This document shows positions 1 through 6,463 of a stretch of DNA of 10,418 bases, in pieces. Position numbers and translations under genes: made by a program. Every line of letters begins with the position of its first letter. Positions within the stretch are counted from its first letter, which is position 1. The notes beneath the pieces were generated by a model. The model worked only from the letters and a program-made list of their open reading frames with translations. It did not search any database and was not told the DNA's origin. The DNA lies in the NCBI GenBank assembly GCA_022570975.1, contig JACZYS010000071.1, forward strand, positions 1 to 10,418, written 5' to 3'. The DNA comes from Candidatus Zixiibacteriota bacterium. GTDB lineage: Bacteria > Zixibacteria > MSB-5A5 > GN15 > FEB-12.

Positions 1-166
1 TTCCCCATATTATATATTTAGATATACCAATACATATATAATACGAAACAAGTAATATTTTGTGCAATTGTTTTGTTGGGGCAATAATTGGAAATTATCT
101 GGTCAAATATTGCATAATCTGGTATATATATACGTCAATAGCAGGAATATAAGAAAGGGTGATATT
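1..166 (+). promoter_or_regulatory. AT-rich leader with a possible -10 box
   Basis: This stretch is very AT-rich and lies upstream of the secreted orphan gene. A perfect TATAAT is present at 37-42, but no convincing -35 hexamer sits 16-18 bases before it, and such boxes arise easily in sequence this rich in TATA steps. A ribosome binding site-like GGGTGA at 157-162 lies 4 bases before the ATG at 167. The reading frame stays open back to 62, but that extension looks non-coding. Confidence 0.25.
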
Positions 167-1207
167 ATGAAACTGTTATCCAAAATCAATATTTTGTTGG
201 TTTTGAGCTTTGTCTTAGTTGTGAATTCCAAATCTCAAAGTATAGATAAGCATATTGAAATGGAAATCGATGGTGGGATCCTCCACCTAACCGGATCATT
301 TGATTTTTCAGAACTTCCCAAACCACTACTTCCTGTGAGAGTTGATTATACTTTTGAAATCAAGAAGGAAATGAGAGGGAAGTTTTATACGGAAGATGAT
401 TGGGACTTTCATATTAGGGTTTCTAAAAAGGATATTGAACTATTAGACGGAGAGAATTTCGTATGGAAAGGTCCCCACTCAAAAGGAGATGCATTTTCTG
501 GCACATTTGACTTCATACCACTAACATCTGGCAATAACAAAATTTCAATAGGTCTTAGTGTATTTGAACAGACTAGCGCGGCAAATGCAACCGCATTCAC
601 ATTGTCATGTTGTTTCGATCATGATGGGATTCTCTTGTTCTTAGGCAACCATAATACTTCTAATTGTAATACTAAGCGAACTACCTTTTTCAATCAAGAT
701 TCTATTCTAATTAAACAACGTCGTTATGCTATGAATGACCCTAGCAAGTTATTCAGATATAACATTCAAATTCAACCAACTTTTAGAGTTGGAGATACTT
801 CTACAATCCAATACAGATTCAATTCATATTCAGATTACGAAAATGGAATAGATTTGGTATTTGAAAGTTATGCTATGGACATTATTTCATTACCCGAAAA
901 GATAGATTATCCAATTAAGAAAGATCAGTGCTTGGAAATAGAATTGAAAGTTGTTCCTAGAGCTCTTCGTACTGCACCGAGACTGTGGCTCTTTATGAAT
1001 AAATCGGAAGATGTTTTTCCCTTTAAAGGAAAGCGCAATCAACAAATCCTAGTCTTCACAATCTTTAATGATGACGGCTCATTAAAAGTAGCTTCAGATC
1101 AAACGATTGGAAGAACGGATGACCTCTTACCCACTTCATTTTCAAAGTACGATGGATATAAACACAATTCATACAGAAAAGTTATAAACAACTCTAAGGT
1201 GGACTGA
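167..1207 (+). CDS. Secreted protein of unknown function, probably with two beta-rich domains
   Basis: I do not recognise a family for this 346-residue protein. The ATG at 167 is chosen because GGGTGA lies 4 bases upstream and because the product then begins with a classic signal peptide: MKLLSK followed by a hydrophobic core (about residues 8-20) and a polar NSKSQS cleavage region, so export to the periplasm or beyond is likely. The mature part alternates short hydrophobic and polar stretches, as in beta sandwiches. Two similar halves can be argued, about residues 27-135 and 195-310, the second with a VGDTSTIQYR strand and an LEIELKVVP strand. Three cysteines cluster near residues 148, 149 and 167 between the halves and could form a disulfide. 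No catalytic motif is visible. The gene converges on ispG with a 34-base gap, so the two are not co-transcribed. The tail is polar and could be disordered. Confidence 0.7.
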   Translation: MKLLSKINILLVLSFVLVVNSKSQSIDKHIEMEIDGGILHLTGSFDFSELPKPLLPVRVDYTFEIKKEMRGKFYTEDDWDFHIRVSKKDIELLDGENFVWKGPHSKGDAFSGTFDFIPLTSGNNKISIGLSVFEQTSAANATAFTLSCCFDHDGILLFLGNHNTSNCNTKRTTFFNQDSILIKQRRYAMNDPSKLFRYNIQIQPTFRVGDTSTIQYRFNSYSDYENGIDLVFESYAMDIISLPEKIDYPIKKDQCLEIELKVVPRALRTAPRLWLFMNKSEDVFPFKGKRNQQILVFTIFNDDGSLKVASDQTIGRTDDLLPTSFSKYDGYKHNSYRKVINNSKVD

Positions 1208-1241
1208 AAAGAATATCTTAGTCAATATGTGAAATTAGGAA

Positions 1242-2336
1242 TTATATTGTCCGGTTGACTTTTTCCCCGGTCATCTCTTCAATTTCATCCAAAAGGGCTT
1301 CTTCCATTTCATCTTCGGTCATCAGTTTGACAATTTTCCCTTTTTTGATAAGCATACCTTTGCCGTCACCTCCGGCAATTCCCACATCGGCGGCAGCAGC
1401 TTCACCGGGTCCGTTTACGGCGCAGCCCATCACAGCTACTTTTATAGGTGCTTTGATATGTTTGGTTTTTGCTTCTATTCTCTCAGTCAAAGGAATCATA
1501 TCAATCTGGCATCTTCCGCAGGTGGGACAGGCAATAACTTCCAGACCTTCCTGATGAAGAGCACATGACTTGATAATCTGATGGGCAACTCCTGCTTCAT
1601 GGATAGGATCAGCAGTGAGTGATACCCGAATGGTGTCACCGATACCACTCATCAAAATTGCACCAATGCCTACGGCCGATTTAACCGTTCCTGTTTTTAG
1701 CGTGCCGGCTTCCGTTATTCCCACATGGAAAGGATAGTCGCATTTTTCGGCAAGCATCTGGTAGGCCCAGAAAGCGGTGTTGGTGGAAGTTGATTTTACC
1801 GAAATAATAATATTGGTAAAATCCATATCTTCCAAAATGGCAATTTCTCTCATTGCCGCTTCTACAAAACCTTCGGGATTATCGGGCCCGTATTTTTTTA
1901 AGATATCTTCCGGCAGTGAGCCGGAGTTTACGCCAATGCGGATAGGGACATATCTTTCTTTGGCCGCTTTTGTAACTTCGCGGACTTTCCACTCGGCTCC
2001 AATATTACCCGGGTTAATTCTTATTTTGTCAAATCCGGCGTCAATTGCTTTGAGAGCCAATTTATATTGAAAATGAATATCGGCAATTATTGGCTTAGAT
2101 ACTCTCTTGCGAATTTCCTTGAGATGGTCTCCGGCATCATGGTTCAAGACTGATATCCTGACCAAATCACAGCCTGAGTCATAAAGAGCATTTATCTGTT
2201 TGACACTGGTTTCTACATCGCGAGTGTCTGCCGTGGTCATTGACTGCACGGCTATTGGAAAACCGCCGCCGATTAAGACTTCCTGTATTTTTACAACTTT
2301 GCTTTTTCTTCTTGTGACCGGGTAATCTAATTTCAT
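1242..2336 (-). CDS. ispG: 4-hydroxy-3-methylbut-2-en-1-yl diphosphate synthase (IspG/GcpE)
   Basis: This 364-residue protein catalyses the penultimate step of the methylerythritol phosphate (MEP) isoprenoid pathway, reductively opening MEcPP to HMBPP with a [4Fe-4S] cluster in the cytoplasm. The N-terminal half is the TIM-barrel part, with a QSMTTADTRD segment at 31-40 (the usual form is QSMTNTDT) and RINPGNIG at 106-113. The C-terminal half is the cluster domain: CPTC gives C270 and C273, GCAVNGPGE gives C305, and E312 completes the ligand set. These positions match the E. coli enzyme. It is the short form without the inserted domain found in Bacteroidetes, Chlamydiae and plants. The ATG at 2336 has GAGGT 11 bases upstream. 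The gene stands alone, with its own promoter in the 100-base region before the divergent small membrane protein. Confidence 0.97.
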   Translation of the reverse strand: MKLDYPVTRRKSKVVKIQEVLIGGGFPIAVQSMTTADTRDVETSVKQINALYDSGCDLVRISVLNHDAGDHLKEIRKRVSKPIIADIHFQYKLALKAIDAGFDKIRINPGNIGAEWKVREVTKAAKERYVPIRIGVNSGSLPEDILKKYGPDNPEGFVEAAMREIAILEDMDFTNIIISVKSTSTNTAFWAYQMLAEKCDYPFHVGITEAGTLKTGTVKSAVGIGAILMSGIGDTIRVSLTADPIHEAGVAHQIIKSCALHQEGLEVIACPTCGRCQIDMIPLTERIEAKTKHIKAPIKVAVMGCAVNGPGEAAAADVGIAGGDGKGMLIKKGKIVKLMTEDEMEEALLDEIEEMTGEKVNRTI

Positions 2337-2383
2337 CTATTATCTTGACCTCATAAAACTCTTACAATTACTTTATAACCGTA

Positions 2384-2412
2384 ATAGTATTTAATTGATA
2401 CCAAATTATCAA
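2384..2412 (-). promoter_or_regulatory. Putative sigma70-type promoter of ispG
   Basis: On the minus strand, TTGATA (plus positions 2407-2412, five of six consensus bases) is followed by exactly 17 bases and then TACTAT (2384-2389, four of six). This places transcription start near 2377, about 40 bases before the ispG ATG. The -35 box lies inside one arm of an inverted repeat. Confidence 0.5.
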
Positions 2413-2414
2413 TT
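2393..2414. promoter_or_regulatory. Perfect inverted repeat, operator-like, over the ispG -35 box
   Basis: The arms AATTGATA (2393-2400) and TATCAATT (2407-2414) are exact reverse complements separated by six bases. The 14-base centre-to-centre spacing and the overlap with the putative -35 of ispG are what a dimeric repressor site would look like. It also covers the TTG at 2395 that would be the longest start of the divergent orphan gene, which favours the later start at 2437. That a regulator binds here is inference. Confidence 0.4.
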
Positions 2415-2436
2415 GAAAGTTGAGGATTTCTTACAA

Positions 2437-2844
2437 TTGTTTTATTTCAAAAAACTCTCCCCTCTGCTGGCCCTTATTTTGATTGTGCTGGCTATTAACT
2501 GGTATCAGACTCAACAGGCAGAAAAAACGGCAATTGTAACCGGGCAAAAAGGATTAATAACAGCCAAATTATGGTTGGTTAAATCTGTTTATGGCGGCAA
2601 AAATGAAAGCAGATATTTTGAAATCCGTGATTCCCTGCTTGAGTCAGCAAATTTATCTTTGAATCTTCTGGATAACTATTTGAAAGATCATGAAGAATCT
2701 CCGAATGATTATCATACTTTTAGTTCAACGGTTAAGAAATATGTAGATTCTCTGTCAGCCGATTCTATATTTTTGAAATTATTGATTACTTCAGAAGCTG
2801 GGCCCTCTGATGAGGCGAGCGAGGACTCTCTTGTTATTCCATAG
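2437..2844 (+). CDS. Small membrane-anchored protein of unknown function
   Basis: The product is not recognised. From the TTG at 2437 it is 135 residues: a short basic N-terminus (FYFKK), one hydrophobic segment (about residues 7-24, LSPLLALILIVLAINW), then about 110 polar residues with helical character and an acidic C-terminus. This is the layout of a single-pass protein with a periplasmic domain, or of a protein with an uncleaved signal. The start is uncertain. No ATG is available, and the frame opens with TTG at 2395, giving 149 residues, but that codon lies in an inverted repeat and lacks a ribosome binding site. The TTG at 2437 has GAGG (2422-2425) 11 bases upstream. The gene is divergent from ispG, and its end overlaps the end of yraN by 11 bases. 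Confidence 0.6.
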   Translation: MFYFKKLSPLLALILIVLAINWYQTQQAEKTAIVTGQKGLITAKLWLVKSVYGGKNESRYFEIRDSLLESANLSLNLLDNYLKDHEESPNDYHTFSSTVKKYVDSLSADSIFLKLLITSEAGPSDEASEDSLVIP

Positions 2845-3208
2845 CCTCAAAAGCATTGGGAAAATGCTCAATTTTGCCGTCTATGAATGTCACAATATCA
2901 AACCTTAAATCACAGTTTTCAATTTCAGATTCTTTAAGATAGTGCTGAGCAGCTTTGGTTAAGTTTATAATTTTTTTTGAGTCAACTCTTTCAACCGGGT
3001 GGCCGAATTTTTTACTGGATGAAGATTTTACTTCCACAAAAACAATCAGGTTCTCTTTTTTTACAATCAGGTCAATTTCTCTATGACCGGCAAAATAATT
3101 CTGTTCTAAAATTTCAAATCCGGTCTCTTTAAAAAAAAGAGCGGCTTGTCTTTCAAACTGCCGCCCCATCTTTCTTCTTTGCTTTAAATCTCGGTCTTTT
3201 TCAGGCAA
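2834..3208 (-). CDS. yraN: YraN/UPF0102 family putative endonuclease-like protein
   Basis: This 124-residue protein belongs to UPF0102, a family with a restriction-endonuclease-like fold and no settled biochemical role. The signature is clear: GRQFERQAALFF near the start (residues 15-26), then HREIDLIV (42-49) and VFVEVKSSS (57-65), giving the acidic and lysine residues E44, D46, E59 and K61 of a nuclease-like core. The chosen start is a TTG at 3208, preceded by AGGAAG with 9 bases of spacing and overlapping the rnhB stop by 8 bases, so translation is probably coupled to rnhB. An ATG at codon 14 (3169) is an alternative that gives a 111-residue product. Adjacency to rnhB is a widely conserved arrangement. 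Its 3' end overlaps the convergent orphan gene. Confidence 0.9.
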   Translation of the reverse strand: MPEKDRDLKQRRKMGRQFERQAALFFKETGFEILEQNYFAGHREIDLIVKKENLIVFVEVKSSSSKKFGHPVERVDSKKIINLTKAAQHYLKESEIENCDLRFDIVTFIDGKIEHFPNAFEAME

Positions 3209-3854
3209 ATACGTATTCTTCCTGGAGCAACTCTGCCACCGGTTTAAATGACTTGCGGTGAATATCTGTCAGACCATATGTCTTGAGCTCTTTCATATGC
3301 TCTGCAGTTGGGTATCCTTTATGTTTTGAGAATGAAAACGAAGGATACAGCGCTTCGTATTTACACATGATTTTGTCTCTGGTTACTTTTGCAATTATTG
3401 AAGCCGCACCTATTGATTTGCAGCTCCCATCACCGCCTACAATTGAAAACTGTGGATAATCTAAATGGGGAATCGGGCAATTGCCATCTACCAGAACAAA
3501 CTCCGGAGCTTTCTTTAATTCCATAACCGCTTTGCGCATTGCCATTAGAGAGGCTTTCAAAATATTTATGGTGTCAATTGTTTCGTTATCAATGATGCCA
3601 ATGGCGCAGATTGCTCTTGAATTCAAAATTTCCTCAAAAATGCTTTCACGTTTGCGGACCGAGAGTTTTTTGGAATCATCTATTCCCTCAATTACCAGAT
3701 CTTCCGGCAAGATAACGGCCGCTGCAACAACCGGTCCGGCCAAAGGTCCACGACCTACTTCGTCCACTCCACAGATAGTAGAATACCCTTTTTCCAATAA
3801 CATTTTTTCTATCATGGTAAAGTCAAATTGATGTTTGTCTGAATCTTTTTTCAT
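3201..3854 (-). CDS. rnhB: Ribonuclease HII
   Basis: The 217-residue enzyme cleaves RNA in RNA-DNA hybrids and removes single ribonucleotides misincorporated in DNA. Diagnostic blocks are GVDEVGRGPLAGPVVAAAV (residues 29-47), DDSKKLS (59-65), LVDGN (121-125), GGDG (140-143) with AASIIAKVTRD (150-160), and HKGYPT. By alignment with E. coli RNase HII (D16, E17, D108, D126) the metal-binding residues are D31, E32, D123 and D142, all present. The ATG start is back to back with an upstream ATG on the other strand (CATATG at 3852-3857). It is the first gene of an rnhB-yraN pair, and its promoter should lie in 3855-3986, shared with the divergent methyltransferase gene. Unlike many genomes, it is separated from rplS. 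Confidence 0.97.
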   Translation of the reverse strand: MKKDSDKHQFDFTMIEKMLLEKGYSTICGVDEVGRGPLAGPVVAAAVILPEDLVIEGIDDSKKLSVRKRESIFEEILNSRAICAIGIIDNETIDTINILKASLMAMRKAVMELKKAPEFVLVDGNCPIPHLDYPQFSIVGGDGSCKSIGAASIIAKVTRDKIMCKYEALYPSFSFSKHKGYPTAEHMKELKTYGLTDIHRKSFKPVAELLQEEYVFA

Positions 3855-3889
3855 ATGTCACACTCGTCTGATATAAAGAAACATTTTAT

Positions 3890-3905
3890 TTGCCAAACCT
3901 GGCAA
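3890..3905. repeat. Short inverted repeat between rnhB and the rsmD-like gene
   Basis: TTGCCA and TGGCAA are exact 6-base arms separated by AACC. The element lies in the 132-base divergent intergenic region, just upstream of a TATA-rich stretch (3916-3927) that could supply a -10 box for the plus-strand gene. There is no T-run on either side, so it is not an intrinsic terminator. An operator or chance are both possible. Confidence 0.25.
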
Positions 3906-3986
3906 CAAAAAACTTTATATATATTATCGACTATTTATACTGATTTGTTACCGTTAATTGCCAAAGTTAGGTATTATGAACTTGTT

Positions 3987-4607
3987 ATGAAAAAAAACCA
4001 AAAGAGAAAAATATTAGAATTTTCTGTTATTTCTGGCTTCCTAAAAGGAAAGAAGATTTCCGCCCCTGATTTGGGTGTGACCAGACCCCCTTTGAGCAGG
4101 ATAAGAAAATCTATTTTTGATTTTCTAAACCCTTATTTGGTTGATGCCAAATACCTGGACTTATTCACCGGAACCGGCTCTTACCTATTTGAGGCCGTTT
4201 CTCGCGGTGCCTCCTCGGCTGTTGGAGTCGAACTTGAACCCGAACTGGTTAAGGTCATCAACAAACAGGCAACAGAGTTGTCAATAAGTGACAAATTGAA
4301 AGCTGTTCGTGCAAACGTATTTGAATACATAAAGCAACCAGGAAACTCAGGTAATAAGGTTGATATTATTATGATTGCCCCGCCTCAGTACAAGCAAATG
4401 ATTGACAAGACCCTACTGTTACTGAAAGAATATGAATGCTTAAACAGTAATGGAATCATTTTGGCCCAGCATGACAGCAGTGAGACAAAAAAAATAAACT
4501 GGCTAAATTTTAAAATTGAGCAACAGAGAAAATATGGAAACACAACCTTCACTGTTTTATCAAACCCTTTTGATGAAAAAAAAGCCGGAAACTATAGTCC
4601 GGCTTAA
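3987..4607 (+). CDS. RsmD-family RNA methyltransferase
   Basis: From the ATG at 3987 the protein has 206 residues and follows the RsmD plan (16S rRNA m2G966 methyltransferase in E. coli). It has VISGFLKGKKI (residues 14-24), TRPPLSRIRKSIFDFL (32-47), the SAM-binding motif I DLFTGTGS (58-65), VELEP (81-85) and the late RKYGNTTFTV block (181-190). The frame is open back to 3855, but the first 44 codons resemble no RsmD N-terminus and would start on top of the rnhB start, so the later ATG is preferred. No strong ribosome binding site is visible. The catalytic motif IV, normally (D/N)PP(Y/F), reads APPQY at 131-135, so the exact substrate is uncertain and I withhold the symbol. The gene is inverted relative to its neighbours. 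Its last codons form part of a terminator hairpin. Confidence 0.85.
   Translation: MKKNQKRKILEFSVISGFLKGKKISAPDLGVTRPPLSRIRKSIFDFLNPYLVDAKYLDLFTGTGSYLFEAVSRGASSAVGVELEPELVKVINKQATELSISDKLKAVRANVFEYIKQPGNSGNKVDIIMIAPPQYKQMIDKTLLLLKEYECLNSNGIILAQHDSSETKKINWLNFKIEQQRKYGNTTFTVLSNPFDEKKAGNYSPA
4576..4605 (-). terminator. Intrinsic terminator of the ffh-rplS operon, embedded in the rsmD-like coding end
   Basis: The arms AAGCCGGA (4582-4589) and TCCGGCTT (4598-4605) form an 8-base-pair GC-rich stem with an 8-base loop. Read on the minus strand, the stem runs straight into eight Ts (the A-run at 4576-4583), the canonical pattern, about 30 bases past the rplS stop. On the plus strand the stem is followed by TTAATTT, a weaker U-rich tail, so it may also end the rsmD-like transcript. 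It occupies the last codons and stop of that gene. Confidence 0.8.
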
Positions 4608-4608
4608 T

Positions 4609-4620
4609 TTGATATATCAA
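4609..4620. repeat. 12-base perfect palindrome TTGATATATCAA
   Basis: A self-complementary dodecamer lies between the terminator hairpin and the rplS stop codon. Its half-site TTGATA is the same hexamer found in both arms of the inverted repeat at 2393-2414. In AT-rich DNA this may be chance. Confidence 0.25.
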
Positions 4621-4636
4621 GATACAGAGACAGCAA

Positions 4637-5122
4637 TTACTTTTTGGTTTTTTCTATTTTTACTTTAGCAGTCTCTTCTGCTTTAACCTCAGTTGCTTTT
4701 TCAACAGCAGTTTCCGGAGCCGGATCGGCAATTTTGGCACCCTGTTCTTTTTTGGATTTTGCGGATTTAACCTGATCTGTCAGCAGTTCTTTGATACGTG
4801 CAGATTTTCCGGTCAACTCTCTTAGATAATAAAGTTTACTTCTCCGAACCTGGCCTGAACGAATCAGTTCAATTTTTGCGATATTTGGTGAATAAAATGG
4901 AAAAACGCGTTCAACCCCAATTCCGGATGAAATCTTTCTAACCGTAAAAGTTTCACCTGTACCTGAGCCGCGGCGTCCTATAACTACTCCCTGAAAAATC
5001 TGGATTCTTTCTTTTTCACCCTCAATAATTCTTACATGAACTTTGAGAGTGTCGCCGGACTTGAAGTTCGGGTGGTTGTTTTTCATGTAGGTCTGTTCCA
5101 GTTGGGCGATTCTTTTCATCAT
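4637..5122 (-). CDS. rplS: 50S ribosomal protein L19 (bL19) with a charged C-terminal tail
   Basis: bL19 sits at the interface of the ribosomal subunits. The core is unmistakable: LEQTYMKNNHPNFKSGDTL (residues 8-26), IQIFQGVVIGRRG, FTVRKISSGIGVERVFPFYSPN, then RRSKLYYLRELTGKSARIKE ending near residue 113. The remaining 48 residues or so are a tail of Lys, Glu, Ala and Val absent from the usual protein of about 115 residues; it is probably disordered. Two ATG codons in tandem (5122, 5119) can start the protein. AGGA lies 4 bases before the first and 7 before the second. The first aligns residue for residue with the E. coli N-terminus (LEQ at positions 8-10). It is the last gene of the operon, 20 bases after trmD, with a strong terminator beyond it. 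Confidence 0.97.
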   Translation of the reverse strand: MMKRIAQLEQTYMKNNHPNFKSGDTLKVHVRIIEGEKERIQIFQGVVIGRRGSGTGETFTVRKISSGIGVERVFPFYSPNIAKIELIRSGQVRRSKLYYLRELTGKSARIKELLTDQVKSAKSKKEQGAKIADPAPETAVEKATEVKAEETAKVKIEKTKK

Positions 5123-5142
5123 TTATTCCTTTCAAAATTTTC

Positions 5143-5910
5143 CTAATTTATATGTAAGTTTAGCATCTTTAATTCATCAGTTGAAAGCTCTGCCTTTTTG
5201 AGCAGGTCAGGACGGTTCTGGCTGCATTTTTTTAATGCGGATTGCCTCCTGAATTTCATTATTTTTTTGTGGTCTCCGCCAAGCAATTCCGGAGGGACTT
5301 TTCTTGATTCATATTCTTCCGGACGGGTGTAGCAAGGAGTGCCTACTATATCATCCATGTAGGAATCACCTAATGCCGACTGAAAATTACCGAGTACTTT
5401 TGGAATCAGTCTGGCCACGGCATCAACCATGACAGCCGCTGCCGGTTCGCCGCCGGTTAAGATATAATCTCCGATTGATATTTCTTCGATATCATACAAA
5501 TCTATGATTCTTTCATCAACACCCAGATAATGTCCGCAAATTATGGTTATCTTATTTGTCAGGGAATATTTTATTGCTTGGTTGTGGTCAAAAGATTTAC
5601 CGGCGGCAGAAGTCAAAATAATTTTATCATTTTTAACCGCTTCATCCGAAGAAACAGCTGAGTCGTTTTGATGTTTATGTTTGTAGCCGAGTGATTTCAG
5701 GCAGTTGTCAAGCGGTTCAATTTTTAGGACCATCCCACCACCACCGCCATAGGGTGCGTCATCAACAGTGTTGTGCTTATCAACGGCAAAGTCTCTGAGG
5801 TCAACTATGTTAAGTTCAATAAGCTCTTTGTTAACGGCCTTGCCCAGCAGGGACTGACTTAATGAGAGACTGAAATAGTCCGGAAAGAGTGTAATAATTT
5901 CAAATTTCAT
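5143..5910 (-). CDS. trmD: tRNA (guanine-37-N1)-methyltransferase
   Basis: TrmD uses SAM to methylate G37 next to the anticodon, which prevents +1 frameshifting. It is a SPOUT-class knotted enzyme acting as a dimer. Visible motifs are FEIITLFPDYF at the N-terminus, DDAPYGGGGGMV (about residues 50-61), CGHYLGVDERI (125-135; the usual form is GHYEG or GRYEG), ISIGDYILTGGEPAA (144-158), and VARLIPKVLG followed by GDSYMDD, supplying the catalytic Arg (about 167) and Asp (about 182) with the same 15-residue spacing as in H. influenzae R154 and D169. CYTRPEEYE and LLGGDHKKI follow. A TTG two codons earlier (5916) is in frame, but the ATG at 5910 gives the standard MKFEI start. The length of 255 residues is normal. 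It lies 17 bases after the rimM stop, in the same operon. Confidence 0.97.
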   Translation of the reverse strand: MKFEIITLFPDYFSLSLSQSLLGKAVNKELIELNIVDLRDFAVDKHNTVDDAPYGGGGGMVLKIEPLDNCLKSLGYKHKHQNDSAVSSDEAVKNDKIILTSAAGKSFDHNQAIKYSLTNKITIICGHYLGVDERIIDLYDIEEISIGDYILTGGEPAAAVMVDAVARLIPKVLGNFQSALGDSYMDDIVGTPCYTRPEEYESRKVPPELLGGDHKKIMKFRRQSALKKCSQNRPDLLKKAELSTDELKMLNLHIN

Positions 5911-5927
5911 ATTCAAATTTTTTCAGT

Positions 5928-6449
5928 TTACTGGTGCACTAACCCCTGCCGGTTAATTTTTATAATTTTATTTTTTATATCCACGTTTTTTACAAACTCT
6001 TTCACGGCGGCAATTCGCATCATCCTGCCTGTTCGTTTATCTTCAACCAAGTAAACATCATTGCCCGGATAATTATCAACTTCTTTTAATTCACCAACCA
6101 GTTCATCGTCAAGGTCATAAACAGCACAGCCAATCAAATCAAAATGAAAATAACTGTTTTCCGGCAGAGCATGAAGCTCTGATTTCTTGACTCCAAGATT
6201 ACAGTTTGTCAAGCGAGCCACGGATTCCGAACTGTTGAAACCCACAAACTTAAAAAGAGGTCTGCCGGAGATAAATCTGTCTGATTCAATCTTGTAGCTC
6301 TGCCAGCCATTTTTATTTTGCACCAAAATATTCTTCAGTCCCTTGAATCTTTCAGGAAAATCCGTTTCCGGGGTAACAAAAATTTCTCCGTCAATTCCTC
6401 TTGGTTTTCCAAGTCTGCCAACTATCACAATTTCTTTGTCATCCACCAC
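5928..6449 (-). CDS. rimM: Ribosome maturation factor RimM
   Basis: RimM binds ribosomal protein S19 and helps assemble the head of the 30S subunit. The 173-residue product has the two expected parts: an N-terminal RimM beta-barrel beginning VGRLGKPRGIDGEI (about residues 10-23), and a C-terminal PRC-barrel starting near residue 98 with YFHFDLIGCAVYD and continuing through VGELKEVDNYPGNDVYLVE to the final IIKINRQGL. Translation starts at one of two consecutive GTG codons (6449 or 6446). No clear Shine-Dalgarno sequence precedes them, so translation is probably coupled to khpA, whose stop codon lies 14 bases upstream. It sits directly before trmD, as in most bacteria. Confidence 0.95.
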   Translation of the reverse strand: MVDDKEIVIVGRLGKPRGIDGEIFVTPETDFPERFKGLKNILVQNKNGWQSYKIESDRFISGRPLFKFVGFNSSESVARLTNCNLGVKKSELHALPENSYFHFDLIGCAVYDLDDELVGELKEVDNYPGNDVYLVEDKRTGRMMRIAAVKEFVKNVDIKNKIIKINRQGLVHQ

Positions 6450-6463
6450 AAATTCAGACAGAC

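Noticed and set aside
62..166. N-terminal extension of the secreted orphan gene to codon 62
   Set aside because: The extra 35 residues would bury the signal peptide, and the ATG at 167 has a ribosome binding site-like sequence directly before it.
1200..1241. Terminator between the secreted orphan gene and ispG
   Set aside because: GACT and AGTC arms around an A-rich loop form only a weak stem, and no T-tract follows.
1255..2070. Plus-strand ORFs opposite ispG
   Set aside because: They are shadows of ispG, whose conserved Cys and Glu residues and full-length match are unambiguous.
2795..2830. GC-rich hairpin-like patch (CCTCTGATGAGG) at the end of the small membrane protein gene as a terminator
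   Set aside because: The stem is only four to five base pairs and there is no T-run on either strand.
3855..3986. Longer rsmD-like protein starting at the ATG at 3855
   Set aside because: The first 44 codons do not resemble any RsmD N-terminus and lie in the divergent promoter region abutting the rnhB start codon.
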